DNA of 64,000 bases from positions 1 through 64,000 of the forward strand of contig NZ_JAHXKI010000003.1 of the NCBI RefSeq assembly GCF_019392195.1. The letters are read 5' to 3'. Position 1 is the first letter of the stretch. The number at the start of each line of letters is the position of its first letter. Position numbers and translations under genes: made by a program. Under the pieces are notes generated by a model. That model saw only the letters and a program-made list of their open reading frames with translations. It searched no databases and was not told where the DNA came from. Origin of the DNA: Marinobacter sp. F4206. GTDB lineage: Bacteria > Pseudomonadota > Gammaproteobacteria > Pseudomonadales > Oleiphilaceae. Shown in pieces: positions 1-9,388 of this stretch.

Positions 1-33
1 TGCCCATGTGAGAGTAGGTCATCGTCAGACTCT
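1..33 (+). rRNA. rrf: 5S ribosomal RNA, 3' end only
   Basis: The first bases match the conserved 3' segment of gammaproteobacterial 5S rRNA (CCCATGTGAGAGTAGG followed by the closing strand). The gene starts upstream of the window. A strong terminator follows within ten bases, so this is the end of an rRNA operon read on the plus strand. The exact 3' end is estimated. Confidence 0.85.
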
Positions 34-41
34 TAATACCT

Positions 42-74
42 AAACCCCAGCTTCCTCGAAGCTGGGGTTTTTTA
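42..74 (+). terminator. Intrinsic terminator of the rRNA operon
   Basis: A perfect 13-bp stem (42-54 with 58-70) with a three-base loop is followed by a run of T to position 73. It lies directly after the 5S rRNA end and before the leuA promoter. Confidence 0.9.
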
Positions 75-99
75 TTGGCCCCTAAAAAATCCCCGTCAG

Positions 100-108
100 T
101 GGTATACT
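100..108 (+). promoter_or_regulatory. Candidate extended -10 promoter of leuA
   Basis: TGG followed by TATACT (103-108) forms an extended -10 element; no good -35 is seen 16-18 bp upstream. Transcription would start near 115, leaving a leader of about 30 bases, too short for a leucine leader peptide and attenuator. Confidence 0.45.
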
Positions 109-146
109 CCGACGTATCAAACCAAACTATTTGATGGAGCCTGCGA

Positions 147-1697
147 ATGCCCGCCCACGACCATCTGGTTATCTTTGACACCACGCTTCGCGACGGCGAA
201 CAAAGCCCCGGCGCAACTATGAACAAGGCCGAAAAGCTTCGGATTGCAAAAGCGCTGGAGAAGCTTCGTGTCGATGTAATTGAGGCCGGCTTTGCCATCG
301 CCAGTCAGGGTGACTTTGAGGCGGTAAAGGGCATCGCGGAATCGATCAAGGAATCTATGGTCTGCAGTCTGGCCCGGGCGCTGGACAAGGATATTGACCG
401 GGCGGCCGAAGCCATTCAGCCCGCCGAACGTGGGCGGATCCACACCTTCATTGCAACCTCGCCCATTCATATGAAGCACAAGCTTCAGATGCAGCCCGAC
501 GAAGTCGTTGAGCAGGCTGTGCGTGCCGTCAAGCGTGCCCGCAGTCATGTTGATGACGTCGAATTCTCCTGTGAGGATGCCGGCCGCTCAGACCTGGATT
601 TCCTGTGCCGGATCATTGAGGCGGCAATCGATGCAGGGGCTCGCACCATCAACATTCCGGATACCGTGGGCTACGCTATTCCTGAACAGTTTGGCGACAC
701 CATCGAGAAGTTGCTGACCCGGATTCCCAACGCGGATAAGGCCATATTCTCGGTTCATTGTCACAATGACCTGGGGCTGGCTGTTGCCAACTCTCTGGCG
801 GCGGTGACCAAGGGTGCGCGACAGGTAGAGTGCACCATCAATGGGTTGGGGGAGCGTGCGGGTAACGCGTCGCTGGAAGAGCTGGTGATGGCCGTAAGGA
901 CGCGTCAGGACCTCTTCCAGATTGATACCCGAATCGATACCCGGCACATCGTCCCGGCATCCCGTCTCGTATCGACCATAACCGGTTTCCCGGTCCAGCC
1001 CAACAAGGCAATAGTCGGCGCCAATGCGTTCGCCCACGAATCAGGCATTCACCAGGATGGTGTTCTGAAGCATCGTGAAACCTACGAAATCATGCGCGCT
1101 GAAGATGTCGGCTGGCATACCAACAGCCTGGTTCTTGGCAAGCATTCCGGTCGCAATGCGTTCCGCACCCGGTTGCTGGAACTGGGTATCCAGTTCGAGA
1201 CAGAAACCGAGCTGAACGAGGCCTTTACGCGGTTTAAGGCTTTGGCCGATCTCAAGCACGAGATTTTCGACGAAGACCTTCAGGCCATTGCCAGTGATAC
1301 CCGCCAGAAGGAAGAAGTTGGGCGTTATGGACTTGTTTGTATGCAGGTATGTTCTGAGACCGGTGTGGTGCCAAGGGCCAATCTGACCCTTACCCTCGAC
1401 GGTAAGGAGCATAAGGTAGAGGCTGAAGGTAGTGGGCCGGTCGATGCCACGTTCAAGGCAATCGAGTCGCTGGTGGATTCCGGCTGTAATCTGCAGCTCT
1501 ACTCGGTGAACAATATTACCAGTGGTACCGACGCCCAGGGTGAGGTGACGGTTCGGCTTGAGCGTGGTGGTCGCATCGTCAACGGTGTGGGCGCGGATAC
1601 CGATATCATCATTGCGTCAGCCAAGGCCTATATCGAGGCGCTGAATCTCATCAGCCGTGGAGGTGTGCGGCAGCATCCCCAGGTCGCGGACGTTTAA
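147..1697 (+). CDS. leuA: 2-isopropylmalate synthase
   Basis: Condenses acetyl-CoA with 2-oxoisovalerate, the first committed step of leucine synthesis, in the cytoplasm. The 516 residues have the usual length of the LeuA type 1 family. The N-terminal TIM barrel carries [12 protein letters not shown] (residues 11-22, with the catalytic Arg15 and metal ligand Asp16) and the HCHND metal motif near residue 205. The C-terminal part from about residue 390 is the leucine-binding regulatory domain, so feedback inhibition is expected. A GGAG at 136-139 lies seven bases before the ATG. It stands alone between an rRNA terminator and holD; leuB, leuC and leuD are not in the window. Confidence 0.97.
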   Translation: MPAHDHLVIFDTTLRDGEQSPGATMNKAEKLRIAKALEKLRVDVIEAGFAIASQGDFEAVKGIAESIKESMVCSLARALDKDIDRAAEAIQPAERGRIHTFIATSPIHMKHKLQMQPDEVVEQAVRAVKRARSHVDDVEFSCEDAGRSDLDFLCRIIEAAIDAGARTINIPDTVGYAIPEQFGDTIEKLLTRIPNADKAIFSVHCHNDLGLAVANSLAAVTKGARQVECTINGLGERAGNASLEELVMAVRTRQDLFQIDTRIDTRHIVPASRLVSTITGFPVQPNKAIVGANAFAHESGIHQDGVLKHRETYEIMRAEDVGWHTNSLVLGKHSGRNAFRTRLLELGIQFETETELNEAFTRFKALADLKHEIFDEDLQAIASDTRQKEEVGRYGLVCMQVCSETGVVPRANLTLTLDGKEHKVEAEGSGPVDATFKAIESLVDSGCNLQLYSVNNITSGTDAQGEVTVRLERGGRIVNGVGADTDIIIASAKAYIEALNLISRGGVRQHPQVADV

Positions 1698-1729
1698 ACC
1701 TATAGGATTGGAAGCTCCAGGCAGCCAAA

Positions 1730-2542
1730 ATGATGCAATCGGAAACCGAACGACAGTTCTATCTCGGCATGGCCGGTGTTCAGCTCTGGTACGCCCGGAA
1801 CCCTTTGCCGGGAGCGGCGCCCAGCCCGGACTATGTCTTTGATGATGAGCAGGAGGCAGAGGCCGCGCCCTCAGAGGCTGCTTTACCTTCTGTTTCAGGT
1901 CGTCAGGCACCCGGTGCATCGTCTCCGGGCGATGCCGGTCGGGAAGTCGGTGCGACCAGAGTCGCCAACCTGCAAGCCTTGATGGCAGACGCACAGCCTT
2001 CTTCGAGTCGGCCGGATAATGCCAGCGTCCCCTTGGCCGAGACCGAAGCGGCAGTAGGGGGCAAACTGGAAGTTCCAGAGCATGGCGTTCCCACCGCCGT
2101 TTCAGGAGTCCTAAAGCTCGATCTGAATTTGCAGATATGGATTGGCCGCGGCATAGCGCTGATCGCCAGCCTCTCGGGTGAAGCGAGTCTGCGGTTGCAG
2201 GAAACCCTGGCTGAAAACATCCTCAAGAGTCTTGGTGAAACCACGGTGCGCAACGTCGGGCCCGTTCGTTGGCCCGTGTTCAACAACCTGAGGGCGCCAG
2301 GGAATTCGCTGGCTGATCTTCGCGCCGTTCTTAGCCATACCTTGTCAACGCTGCAGGGGCAGAAATTAGTGGTACTCGGGCTGGAAGGGCCGGACGGATA
2401 TCAGGGCGATGATAGTTGGCTTCAACACATCTCCGGTATCCGGCCGGAGTTGATCTTTCCGGGAACACTGGCTGAGTTGGCGTCCAATCCCTCCCGGAAG
2501 CGGGCCTTGTGGCAGGAACTGAAACCGCTGGCAGGGCAATGA
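1730..2542 (+). CDS. holD: DNA polymerase III psi subunit, pseudomonad type
   Basis: Likely the psi subunit of the clamp-loader complex, which links chi to the tau/gamma subunits. The ends resemble E. coli HolD: an N-terminal GVQLWYARNPLPG (about residues 13-25; E. coli has GITQWSLRRPG) and a C-terminal TLAELASNPSRKRALWQEL (E. coli ALTDLRANPTARAALWQQI). The protein has 270 residues against 137 in E. coli; the extra length is mostly a low-complexity Ala/Ser/Pro/Glu stretch at about residues 35-125. Pseudomonas is known to have a long, poorly recognised psi gene next to rimI, and here the stop overlaps the rimI start region, as in the E. coli holD-rimI pair. Identification rests on these short matches and on context. 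The ribosome binding site is weak. Confidence 0.72.
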   Translation: MMQSETERQFYLGMAGVQLWYARNPLPGAAPSPDYVFDDEQEAEAAPSEAALPSVSGRQAPGASSPGDAGREVGATRVANLQALMADAQPSSSRPDNASVPLAETEAAVGGKLEVPEHGVPTAVSGVLKLDLNLQIWIGRGIALIASLSGEASLRLQETLAENILKSLGETTVRNVGPVRWPVFNNLRAPGNSLADLRAVLSHTLSTLQGQKLVVLGLEGPDGYQGDDSWLQHISGIRPELIFPGTLAELASNPSRKRALWQELKPLAGQ

Positions 2543-3027
2543 TGCGGAATCGGGAGGCCTTTCGTGAGGTCATGCAGAGTGACCTTCAGATCCGGTCCCT
2601 TGCCCGGGAGGATCTCCCCCAGGTCCTTGAAATTGAACGGCAGAGTTATTCCCACCCTTGGGCCGAAACTGTTTTCCAGGATTGTTTTCGGGATAATTAC
2701 CGTTTGTGGGCTGCTTACCAGGGGGACGGCCTGGTGGGGTACGCCGTGGTTGCCTATATGTTTGATGAAGCGCACCTGTTGAACCTCTGCATACATCCCG
2801 GGCGGCAGGGGCAGGGGATCGGCCGACAGTTGCTGCGTCACCTGCTGGGTGAGGCCGTACGCGAGCAGATCTGGCAAACCATCCTTGAGGTTCGCCTGAG
2901 TAATGAGGCCGCCCATCAGCTTTATGTGGCCGAGGGATTTGACGAAATAGGCAGGAGACCTGGCTATTACCCCGCCCCTGACGGGCGGGAGGATGCCCGC
3001 GTGATGGCTTTGCGCTTCAGCTCTTAG
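2542..3027 (+). CDS. rimI: Ribosomal protein bS18 N-alanine acetyltransferase
   Basis: GNAT-fold enzyme that acetylates the N-terminal alanine of ribosomal protein S18. The acetyl-CoA loop RQGQGIGRQLL is clear, and the C-terminal YYPAPDGREDARVMAL matches the RimI signature YYP..GREDA. Two ATG codons (2539 and 2542) overlap the holD stop; AGGG at 2533-2536 fits the second best. An ATG at 2572 gives the N-terminus most like E. coli RimI, so the true start could be there. Translational coupling to holD is likely. Confidence 0.92.
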   Translation: MRNREAFREVMQSDLQIRSLAREDLPQVLEIERQSYSHPWAETVFQDCFRDNYRLWAAYQGDGLVGYAVVAYMFDEAHLLNLCIHPGRQGQGIGRQLLRHLLGEAVREQIWQTILEVRLSNEAAHQLYVAEGFDEIGRRPGYYPAPDGREDARVMALRFSS

Positions 3028-3044
3028 ATCCCGGGGTGGAACGG

Positions 3045-3074
3045 TTCGCGTAGGAGTCGCTTAGCCCCTATAAT
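3045..3074 (+). promoter_or_regulatory. Candidate promoter of prfC
   Basis: A perfect TATAAT (3069-3074) lies 42 bases before the prfC start. The best -35 is TTCGCG (3045-3050) with 18 bp spacing, a poor match. Confidence 0.45.
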
Positions 3075-3116
3075 AGCCGCTTTCTCGGAACATCTTATTC
3101 AGGTTGCCTCTCTACT

Positions 3117-4697
3117 ATGTCAAACCTTTCCCAGGAAGTGGCCAAGCGCCGCACCTTCGCGATTATCTCGCACCCGGACGCCGGTAAGACCACCATCACT
3201 GAAAAGGTCCTGCTGTTCGGGCAGGCGATTCAGAAAGCCGGTACCGTGAAAGGGAAAAAATCCGGCCAGCACGCCAAGTCTGACTGGATGGAAATGGAAA
3301 AGGAGCGGGGGATTTCCGTAACGACCTCCGTGATGCAGTTTCCCTATGGCGGCAAGCTGGTGAACCTGCTGGATACCCCGGGGCACGAGGACTTCTCGGA
3401 AGATACTTACCGGACCCTGACGGCCGTTGACTCTTGCTTGATGGTCATTGATAGCGCCAAGGGTGTTGAGGAGCGAACCATCAAACTGATGGAGGTGACT
3501 CGCCTTCGTGATACCCCGATTCTGACATTCATGAACAAGCTGGACCGGGACACCCGCGATCCCGTTGAGCTGATGGATGAGGTCGAGGACGTTCTCAAGA
3601 TCGCCTGCGCCCCGATTACCTGGCCGATTGGGATGGGTAAGAGTTTCAAGGGGGTGTATCACCTGCTCCGCGACGAGGTGATTCTGTACCAGTCGGGTCA
3701 GGGGCATACCATTCAGGATGCGCGAATCATCTCAGGTCTGGATAACCCGGAGCTTGATGAGGCGATCGGGGCGTACGCGGAAGATTTACGGGATGAAATC
3801 GAGCTGGTAAAAGGGGCGTCCCATGAATTCGACCAGGAAGCGTTTCTGGCCGGAGAGCTGACCCCGGTTTTCTTTGGTACCGCTCTGGGTAACTTCGGGG
3901 TCGACCACATGCTGGATGGCCTGGTTGAGTGGGCGCCACAGCCGCAACCGCGGGAAACGGACCAGCGTCTTGTCGAGCCCGCCGAAGACGGGTTCTCCGG
4001 CTTTGTTTTCAAGATCCAGGCAAATATGGACCCTCAACACCGTGACCGCGTTGCGTTCCTCCGGATTGTCTCCGGAAAGTACGCTCAGGGCATGAAGGCC
4101 CGCCACGTCCGGATTGGCAAGGAGGTTCGCTTCTCAGACGCGCTGACCTTTATGGCGGGTGATCGAGAGCACGCCAATGAGGCTTTCGCCGGCGATATCA
4201 TTGGCCTGCATAACCACGGCACGATTCAGCTGGGTGACACGTTTACCGCCGGTGATGACATGAAGTTCACCGGGATCCCCAACTTTGCTCCGGAACTGTT
4301 CCGTCGCATTCGCCTGAAAGACCCGCTCAAGGCGAAGCAGCTTCAGAAGGGATTGATCCAGTTGTCGGAAGAGGGTGCGGTCCAGGTGTTTCGTCCGCTC
4401 CGGAACAATGACCTCATTGTCGGAGCGGTCGGTGTGCTTCAGTTCGACGTGGTAGTCAGCCGCCTTAAAAGCGAATACAAGGTTGAGGCGATCTACGAGC
4501 CGATCAACGTGGCAACGGCGCGTTGGGTGACGTGCAAGGACGAGCGCAAATTCGACGAATTCCAGCGCAAGAATAATGACAACCTGGCCCTTGATGGCAG
4601 CGATCGACTCGCCTACATTGCGCCCACGATGGTGAACCTGAATCTGGCTCAGGAGCGGTTTCCGGACGTCGAGTTCCACAAGACCCGGGAGCATTGA
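3117..4697 (+). CDS. prfC: Peptide chain release factor 3
   Basis: Translational GTPase that removes RF1 or RF2 from the ribosome after peptide release. The 526 residues match the family length. The P-loop HPDAGKTT is at residues 19-26, the DTPGH switch motif near residue 86 and NKLD near residue 141; the C-terminal half carries the EF-G/RF3-like domains. It has its own candidate promoter and is followed after 20 bases by the tatD-family gene, so the two may be cotranscribed. Confidence 0.97.
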   Translation: MSNLSQEVAKRRTFAIISHPDAGKTTITEKVLLFGQAIQKAGTVKGKKSGQHAKSDWMEMEKERGISVTTSVMQFPYGGKLVNLLDTPGHEDFSEDTYRTLTAVDSCLMVIDSAKGVEERTIKLMEVTRLRDTPILTFMNKLDRDTRDPVELMDEVEDVLKIACAPITWPIGMGKSFKGVYHLLRDEVILYQSGQGHTIQDARIISGLDNPELDEAIGAYAEDLRDEIELVKGASHEFDQEAFLAGELTPVFFGTALGNFGVDHMLDGLVEWAPQPQPRETDQRLVEPAEDGFSGFVFKIQANMDPQHRDRVAFLRIVSGKYAQGMKARHVRIGKEVRFSDALTFMAGDREHANEAFAGDIIGLHNHGTIQLGDTFTAGDDMKFTGIPNFAPELFRRIRLKDPLKAKQLQKGLIQLSEEGAVQVFRPLRNNDLIVGAVGVLQFDVVVSRLKSEYKVEAIYEPINVATARWVTCKDERKFDEFQRKNNDNLALDGSDRLAYIAPTMVNLNLAQERFPDVEFHKTREH

Positions 4698-4717
4698 GGT
4701 CCCGGCTGGAGGTGTGA

Positions 4718-5494
4718 GTGCAACTGGTCGATGCTCATTGTCACTTCGATTTTCCGCGATTCGACGGTTGTCGGGGCAGCGAGCTTGATCGCGCGCGGGC
4801 ATCGGGGCTGGCCGGGCTGGTTATACCCGGGGTGCGTCGCGCCGATTGGGGGCGAGTTCGTGAAACGGCCCTCGCCTTTCCCGAGGCGTATTACTGTCTC
4901 GGTATTCACCCGTGGTATGTGGCCGAGCATGATGATGGCGACCTACAGCTGCTCGAGGAGCTCGTAAGTCGGCGCCCGGAACGGTGCGTCGCCATCGGGG
5001 AATGCGGTCTTGATCGCGTCCATGGTGACCTGGATACGCAGAGGCCCTGGTTCGAGGCTCAGGTCGCTCTGGCCGCACGGCAACAATTCCCGCTGGTCAT
5101 TCACTCGGTCAGAACCCACGATGAGGTGCATGGCGTCCTGAATCGGGTCAGCTGGGATGGGCTGGCACTCGTACACGGGTTCTCCGGGAGTTATCAGCAG
5201 GCCGCCAAGCTCGTGGATCTGGGCTGTTTCATCGGAATCGGTGGCGTTATTACCCATGCCAGCGCCCGCAAAACCCGCGAGGCGGTGGCTAAGCTGCCGC
5301 TCAGCGCGCTGGTGCTCGAGACCGATGCCCCCGACATGGCACCGAACGGTGTGGAAAAGGGGCGCAATTCTCCAGCCAATATCGGGCTCGTTCTGGAGGC
5401 CCTGGCGGAACTTCGTGGCAGCAGCCCCGAGACATTGGCGCCAGTCCTGCTGGATAATGTCTACCGGCTGTATTGCCGGGAGCGGGGCATATAG
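4718..5494 (+). CDS. TatD family metal-dependent hydrolase (DNase)
   Basis: TIM-barrel metallohydrolase of the TatD family, members of which have 3'-5' exonuclease activity on DNA. The metal site is visible: DAHCHFD at residues 5-11, the Glu in AIGECGLD near residue 94 and Asp203 in LETDAPD. The 258 residues are normal for the family. The start is GTG at 4718 with GGAGG at 4708-4712, five bases ahead. I cannot tell which of the TatD/YcfH/YjjV subgroups it belongs to; the substrate is unknown. Confidence 0.9.
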   Translation: MQLVDAHCHFDFPRFDGCRGSELDRARASGLAGLVIPGVRRADWGRVRETALAFPEAYYCLGIHPWYVAEHDDGDLQLLEELVSRRPERCVAIGECGLDRVHGDLDTQRPWFEAQVALAARQQFPLVIHSVRTHDEVHGVLNRVSWDGLALVHGFSGSYQQAAKLVDLGCFIGIGGVITHASARKTREAVAKLPLSALVLETDAPDMAPNGVEKGRNSPANIGLVLEALAELRGSSPETLAPVLLDNVYRLYCRERGI

Positions 5495-5522
5495 GGGAAT
5501 AACGAAACACCGGGCGTCGGGG

Positions 5523-5551
5523 TTGGCTTTCTTTGGTGGTTCGAGTATACT
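5523..5551 (+). promoter_or_regulatory. Promoter of rplM-rpsI
   Basis: TTGGCT (5523-5528), a 17-bp spacer and TATACT (5546-5551) form a good sigma70 promoter. Predicted transcription start is near 5558, giving a leader of about 145 bases before rplM. Confidence 0.7.
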
Positions 5552-5628
5552 TCGCGCCCTGGCTTTTCAAGGCGATGTCACTGTCTCAGCCCCGAACAGT
5601 GTCACTGCCGCATTAATTACAGGTACAG

Positions 5629-5669
5629 AACCTCCTCCGGATGCCAAGCATTTACCGGTGGTGGTTTTT
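5629..5669 (+). promoter_or_regulatory. Hairpin with U-tract in the rplM leader
   Basis: A 12-base arm (5629-5640) pairs with 5655-5666 with two U-U mismatches; ATGC and GCAT in the loop add an inner 4-bp stem. The second arm runs into five T residues (5665-5669). It lies wholly inside the predicted leader, 34 bases before rplM. It could be an attenuator or the binding site for L13, which is known to repress its own operon in E. coli. The function here is inference. Confidence 0.5.
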
Positions 5670-5702
5670 AACGTTTCTTATATAGCGTTCAAGGCGGAAT
5701 CA

Positions 5703-6131
5703 ATGAAGACTCTGAGTGCGAAACCAGAAACAGTAAAACGTGACTGGTACGTTGTAGACGCAGCCGGCAAGACGCTGGGTCGTCTGTCAACCGAAATCGC
5801 CCGTCGTCTGCGGGGCAAGCATAAGCCTGAGTACACCCCTCATGTAGACACCGGCGATTATATTGTTGTTATCAATGCCGGCCAGGTGCGGGTTACCGGC
5901 AACAAGTCATCTGACAAGATGTACTACAGTCACACCGGCTTTCCGGGTGGAATCAAGTCCATCAACTTCGAGAAGCTGGTGGACAAGGCGCCTGAGCAAA
6001 TCATCCAGAAGTCTGTCAAAGGCATGCTTCCGAAGGGTCCGCTCGGCCGCGCCATGTTCAAGAAGCTGAAAATCTATGCCGGCGCTGAGCATCCTCACGC
6101 AGCCCAGCAGCCCAAAGAACTCGACATTTAA
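5703..6131 (+). CDS. rplM: Large ribosomal subunit protein uL13
   Basis: Ribosomal protein L13, 142 residues, the same as E. coli L13. The sequence begins [19 protein letters not shown] and contains the conserved HTGFPGG and [10 protein letters not shown] segments. AAGGCGG lies just before the ATG. The open frame continues upstream into the tatD region, but homology and the ribosome binding site fix this start. It is cotranscribed with rpsI, 12 bases downstream. Confidence 0.98.
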   Translation: MKTLSAKPETVKRDWYVVDAAGKTLGRLSTEIARRLRGKHKPEYTPHVDTGDYIVVINAGQVRVTGNKSSDKMYYSHTGFPGGIKSINFEKLVDKAPEQIIQKSVKGMLPKGPLGRAMFKKLKIYAGAEHPHAAQQPKELDI

Positions 6132-6143
6132 CGGAAGGCGGAT

Positions 6144-6536
6144 ATGTCTGTAGCACAAAATTACGGTACTGGTCGCCGCAAGACATCCACGGCTCGGGTT
6201 TTTATCAAGCCGGGAAGCGGTAACATTTCCATCAACGGTCGCACCATCGAAGACTTCTTCGGTCGTGAGACTCTGCGCATGATCGTTCGTCAGCCGCTGG
6301 TTGTTGCTGAATCTGCCGATCGTTTTGATATCAACATTACCGTTAAGGGTGGTGGTATCAGTGGTCAGGCCGGCGCGATTCGCCACGGTCTTACCCGCGC
6401 TCTGATGGATTACGATGAAACTCTGCGTCCGGCGCTGCGCAAAGCGGGTTACGTTACCCGTGATGCTCGTGAAGTCGAGCGTAAGAAAGTGGGTCTGCGC
6501 AAGGCGCGTAAGCGTCCTCAGTTCTCCAAGCGTTAA
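6144..6536 (+). CDS. rpsI: Small ribosomal subunit protein uS9
   Basis: Ribosomal protein S9, 130 residues, family length. It has the [13 protein letters not shown] start region and the basic C-terminal tail ending KRPQFSKR, which reaches toward the P-site tRNA. It is the second gene of the rplM-rpsI operon and is followed by a terminator. Confidence 0.98.
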   Translation: MSVAQNYGTGRRKTSTARVFIKPGSGNISINGRTIEDFFGRETLRMIVRQPLVVAESADRFDINITVKGGGISGQAGAIRHGLTRALMDYDETLRPALRKAGYVTRDAREVERKKVGLRKARKRPQFSKR

Positions 6537-6557
6537 TATCGCTGGAGCAGGATCCAG

Positions 6558-6587
6558 AAAACCCGGCCTTTTTGGTCGGGTTTTTTT
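6558..6587 (+). terminator. Intrinsic terminator after rpsI
   Basis: An AACCCGGCC arm pairs with GGTCGGGTT (one G-U pair) around a short T loop and runs into seven T residues (6581-6587). It separates rpsI from petA. Confidence 0.85.
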
Positions 6588-6778
6588 ATGCCCGGGTGAT
6601 TTCGAACGAATTGATCTGGAGCAGGGATGGGGCCGCCTGAGGCGGCTATCCGACTTGTAAGCCCCTGTTAATTTCATTACCATTTGGGCGCTTATATTTT
6701 TGGGTTGTGAAGTCCTTTTAGATGCACATTGCCGGCTATTTGGCGGGCTGTGACATCGCCTGATGGGAGAAAACCATA

Positions 6779-7372
6779 ATGAGTAATGGCGACGTGAGCC
6801 AAGGCCGGCGCCGGTTTCTGATCGGTGCTACGTCCGTGGTAGGTGGAGTCGGCGTCGTCGGTGCGGCAGTTCCGTTCGTGGCATCCTGGAATCCCAGTGC
6901 CAAGGCGGAAGCAGCTGGTGCGCCGGTAACCGTCAATGTCAGCAAAATAGAGCCGGGTCAACAGATCACTGTTGAGTGGCGGGGTAAGCCGGTCTGGATT
7001 ATCCGCCGCAACGAAGAGATGCTGCAAAACATCGAGAAGCTGAACGATGCCGTCAAGGACCCTCAGTCCGAAGCGCCGCAGCAGCCTCCATATATCGATG
7101 GCATCTATCGCGCCCTGAAGCCCGAAATTGCCGTGATTGTGGGTCTGTGCACCCACCTTGGTTGTGTGCCGTCCTACCGCCCGGAGGTGGCGCCGGCAGA
7201 CTTGGGTGATGACTGGCTCGGTGGCCTCTTCTGTCCGTGTCATGGTTCGAAATACGACCTTGCCGGTCGCGTTTACGAGGCGCAGCCTGCTCCACTGAAC
7301 CTCGAGGTTCCGCCTTATCGTTACGACGACGACGCGACCCTCACGATTGGTCTTGACCCGGAGGCAGCGTAA
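6779..7372 (+). CDS. petA: Ubiquinol-cytochrome c reductase, Rieske iron-sulfur subunit
   Basis: Rieske subunit of the cytochrome bc1 complex; accepts an electron from ubiquinol at the Qo site. The 197 residues start with a twin-arginine-type anchor (RRRFLIGATSVVGG, about residues 10-23), followed by the membrane segment. The 2Fe-2S ligands are C124-T-H126-L-G-C129 and C152-P-C154-H155-G-S. The stop overlaps the petB ATG by one base. About 190 bases separate it from the rpsI terminator; I see no convincing promoter there. Confidence 0.97.
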   Translation: MSNGDVSQGRRRFLIGATSVVGGVGVVGAAVPFVASWNPSAKAEAAGAPVTVNVSKIEPGQQITVEWRGKPVWIIRRNEEMLQNIEKLNDAVKDPQSEAPQQPPYIDGIYRALKPEIAVIVGLCTHLGCVPSYRPEVAPADLGDDWLGGLFCPCHGSKYDLAGRVYEAQPAPLNLEVPPYRYDDDATLTIGLDPEAA

Positions 7373-8604
7373 TGCAGAAGTTCATTCAGTGGGTAGACGA
7401 GCGTCTGCCCGTCGTTGAAGCCTGGAACAAGCACCTTGGCAAGTATTACGCGCCAAAGAACTTCAATATCTGGTACTTCTTTGGCTCACTCGCCATGCTG
7501 GTACTTGTTAACCAGCTGGTTACGGGTATCTGGTTGACCATGAGCTACAACCCGTCAGCGGAAGGCGCCTTCGCCTCCGTTGAATACATCATGCGTGATG
7601 TTGAGTGGGGCTGGCTGCTCCGATACCTGCACTCCACGGGTGCGTCTGCGTTCTTTGTGGTGGTTTACCTCCACATGTTCCGTGGCCTTATGTATGGCTC
7701 GTACCAAAAGCCCCGTGAGCTGATCTGGATTTTCGGCATGCTGATTTATCTGGTGCTCATGGCCGAGGCTTTCATGGGCTATCTGCTGCCCTGGGGCCAG
7801 ATGTCATATTGGGGTGCCCAGGTCATTGTTAACCTGTTCGGCGCTATCCCCGTGATCGGGGAAGACCTGTCACTGTGGATTCGTGGTGACTACCTGATTT
7901 CGGGCATTACCCTGAACCGCTTCTTTGCTTTGCATGTTGTGGCGCTGCCGATTGTGCTGCTCGGCTTGGTCGTGCTGCATATTCTGGCGTTGCACGAAGT
8001 TGGCTCGAACAACCCTGACGGGATCGACATCAAGAAGAACAAGGATGAGAACGGTATTCCCAAAGACGGTATCCCGTTCCACCCGTACTACACGGTCCAC
8101 GATCTCCTTGGGGTGGGCGTGTTCTTCTTCATCTTTTTCGTGGTGGTTTTCTTCTTCCCGGAAATGGGTGGTCTGTTCCTGGAGAAGCCGAACTTTGAGC
8201 CGGCCAACGCGCTGAAGACTCCTGAGCACATTGCGCCGGTCTGGTACTTCACGCCCTTCTACGCGATGCTTCGGGCGGTAACGGTTGACCTGTTCGGTCT
8301 GCCTGCCAAGTTCTGGGGTGTGGTCGTCATGGGTGGTGCCATTGCCATCCTGTTCGTGCTGCCCTGGCTCGATAAGAGTCCGGTGCGGTCCATGCGCTAC
8401 AAAGGCTGGCTCAGCAAGATCGCCCTGGCGATCTTCGCCGTCAGCTTTGTGATTCTGGGCTATCTGGGGCTGGTTCCGGCGACTGCAGGCCGTACCACTG
8501 TCGCTCAGATTCTGACAGTGCTGTACTTCCTCTACTTCATTCTCATGCCGTTCTACACGCGGATGGAAAAAACCAAGCCAGTGCCAGAGAGGGTGACAGG
8601 ATAA
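7372..8604 (+). CDS. petB: Ubiquinol-cytochrome c reductase, cytochrome b
   Basis: Di-heme membrane core of the bc1 complex, holding the Qo and Qi sites. The 410 residues fit the bacterial cytochrome b length with eight membrane segments. Conserved segments include LHSTGAS near residue 86 and GYLLPWGQMSYWG near residue 138. The ef-loop motif reads PVWY (residues 289-292) instead of the PEWY of mitochondria and alphaproteobacteria, a variant reported in gammaproteobacteria. One-base overlaps with petA and petC show an operon. Confidence 0.97.
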   Translation: MQKFIQWVDERLPVVEAWNKHLGKYYAPKNFNIWYFFGSLAMLVLVNQLVTGIWLTMSYNPSAEGAFASVEYIMRDVEWGWLLRYLHSTGASAFFVVVYLHMFRGLMYGSYQKPRELIWIFGMLIYLVLMAEAFMGYLLPWGQMSYWGAQVIVNLFGAIPVIGEDLSLWIRGDYLISGITLNRFFALHVVALPIVLLGLVVLHILALHEVGSNNPDGIDIKKNKDENGIPKDGIPFHPYYTVHDLLGVGVFFFIFFVVVFFFPEMGGLFLEKPNFEPANALKTPEHIAPVWYFTPFYAMLRAVTVDLFGLPAKFWGVVVMGGAIAILFVLPWLDKSPVRSMRYKGWLSKIALAIFAVSFVILGYLGLVPATAGRTTVAQILTVLYFLYFILMPFYTRMEKTKPVPERVTG

Positions 8605-9359
8605 TGAGAAAGCTGATTTTTGGTCTTTTCATAGCATTCCTTCCGGCTCTCGGGCTGGCAGCCGGTGGTGGGGTCGCTCTTGATCACATTGAGACTGATC
8701 ACACCAACAAGGAGTCCCTGCAGCGCGGCGTGGCCCTCTTCAGCAACTATTGCATGGGGTGTCACTCCATGGAATATGCTCGCTACAAGCGGGTCGCCGA
8801 CGATCTGGAAATTCCAGCGGAGCTGTATGAGGAAAACCTCATCTTCACCGGCGCCAAGATCGGTGAGCTGATGAAAAATTCCATGAGCAAGGATATGGCT
8901 GCCGACTGGTTTGGGGCGCCGCCACCGGATCTGACGCTCGAAACGCGCCTGCGTGGAGAGTCCTGGGTTTACTCCTATCTGCGTGGCTTCTACCAGGACG
9001 ATTCCCGACCGCTGGGCGTTAATAATGTGGTGTTTGCCAATGTCGGTATGCCGCACGTTCTGGTTGAGATGCAGGGCCTCTGCGCAGTTCCCCCCCGTAT
9101 TGGTGTTGAGGCAAGCGTTGAGCCGCTAAGCGGCAACATCAACAACGCGGATGCGTGCCCGGAGTACGCGGTTGAGGGCAGCATGTCGGCCGCGGAGTTT
9201 GACCAGGCGATGTACGATCTGACCAACTTCATGTCCTATATGGCGGACCCGGTCAGAGTGGAGCGTGAGCGTCTGGGCATCTTTGTCCTGATCTTCGTTG
9301 CCATTTTCTTCGTCTTTGCCTACCTGCTCAATCGTGAGTACTGGAAGGACGTGCACTGA
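8604..9359 (+). CDS. petC: Ubiquinol-cytochrome c reductase, cytochrome c1
   Basis: Periplasmic heme subunit passing electrons from the Rieske centre to soluble cytochrome c. The 251 residues have a signal peptide ending near the AAGGG segment (about residue 20), the heme-binding C50-M-G-C53-H54, and a C-terminal membrane anchor (about residues 222-242, LGIFVLIFVAIFFVFAYLL). A later Met in an MPH context fits the axial ligand region but I did not assign it. Last gene of petABC. Confidence 0.96.
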   Translation: MRKLIFGLFIAFLPALGLAAGGGVALDHIETDHTNKESLQRGVALFSNYCMGCHSMEYARYKRVADDLEIPAELYEENLIFTGAKIGELMKNSMSKDMAADWFGAPPPDLTLETRLRGESWVYSYLRGFYQDDSRPLGVNNVVFANVGMPHVLVEMQGLCAVPPRIGVEASVEPLSGNINNADACPEYAVEGSMSAAEFDQAMYDLTNFMSYMADPVRVERERLGIFVLIFVAIFFVFAYLLNREYWKDVH

Positions 9360-9368
9360 GAAATAGGG

Positions 9369-9374
9369 TATAAT
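9369..9374 (+). promoter_or_regulatory. Candidate -10 element upstream of sspA
   Basis: A perfect TATAAT lies ten bases after the petC stop. No good -35 is found at 16-18 bp. If used, the transcript starts near 9381, just before the hairpin at 9389-9416. Confidence 0.4.
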
Positions 9375-9388
9375 CCCGTTTCCTGATT

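Noticed and set aside
77..146. Leucine leader peptide and attenuator before leuA
   Set aside because: The predicted transcript start leaves only about 30 bases of leader and no Leu-rich reading frame is present.
5157..5702. Open frame fusing the tatD region to rplM
   Set aside because: The upstream part is a shifted frame of tatD and crosses the rplM promoter. The ribosome binding site and L13 length place the start at 5703.
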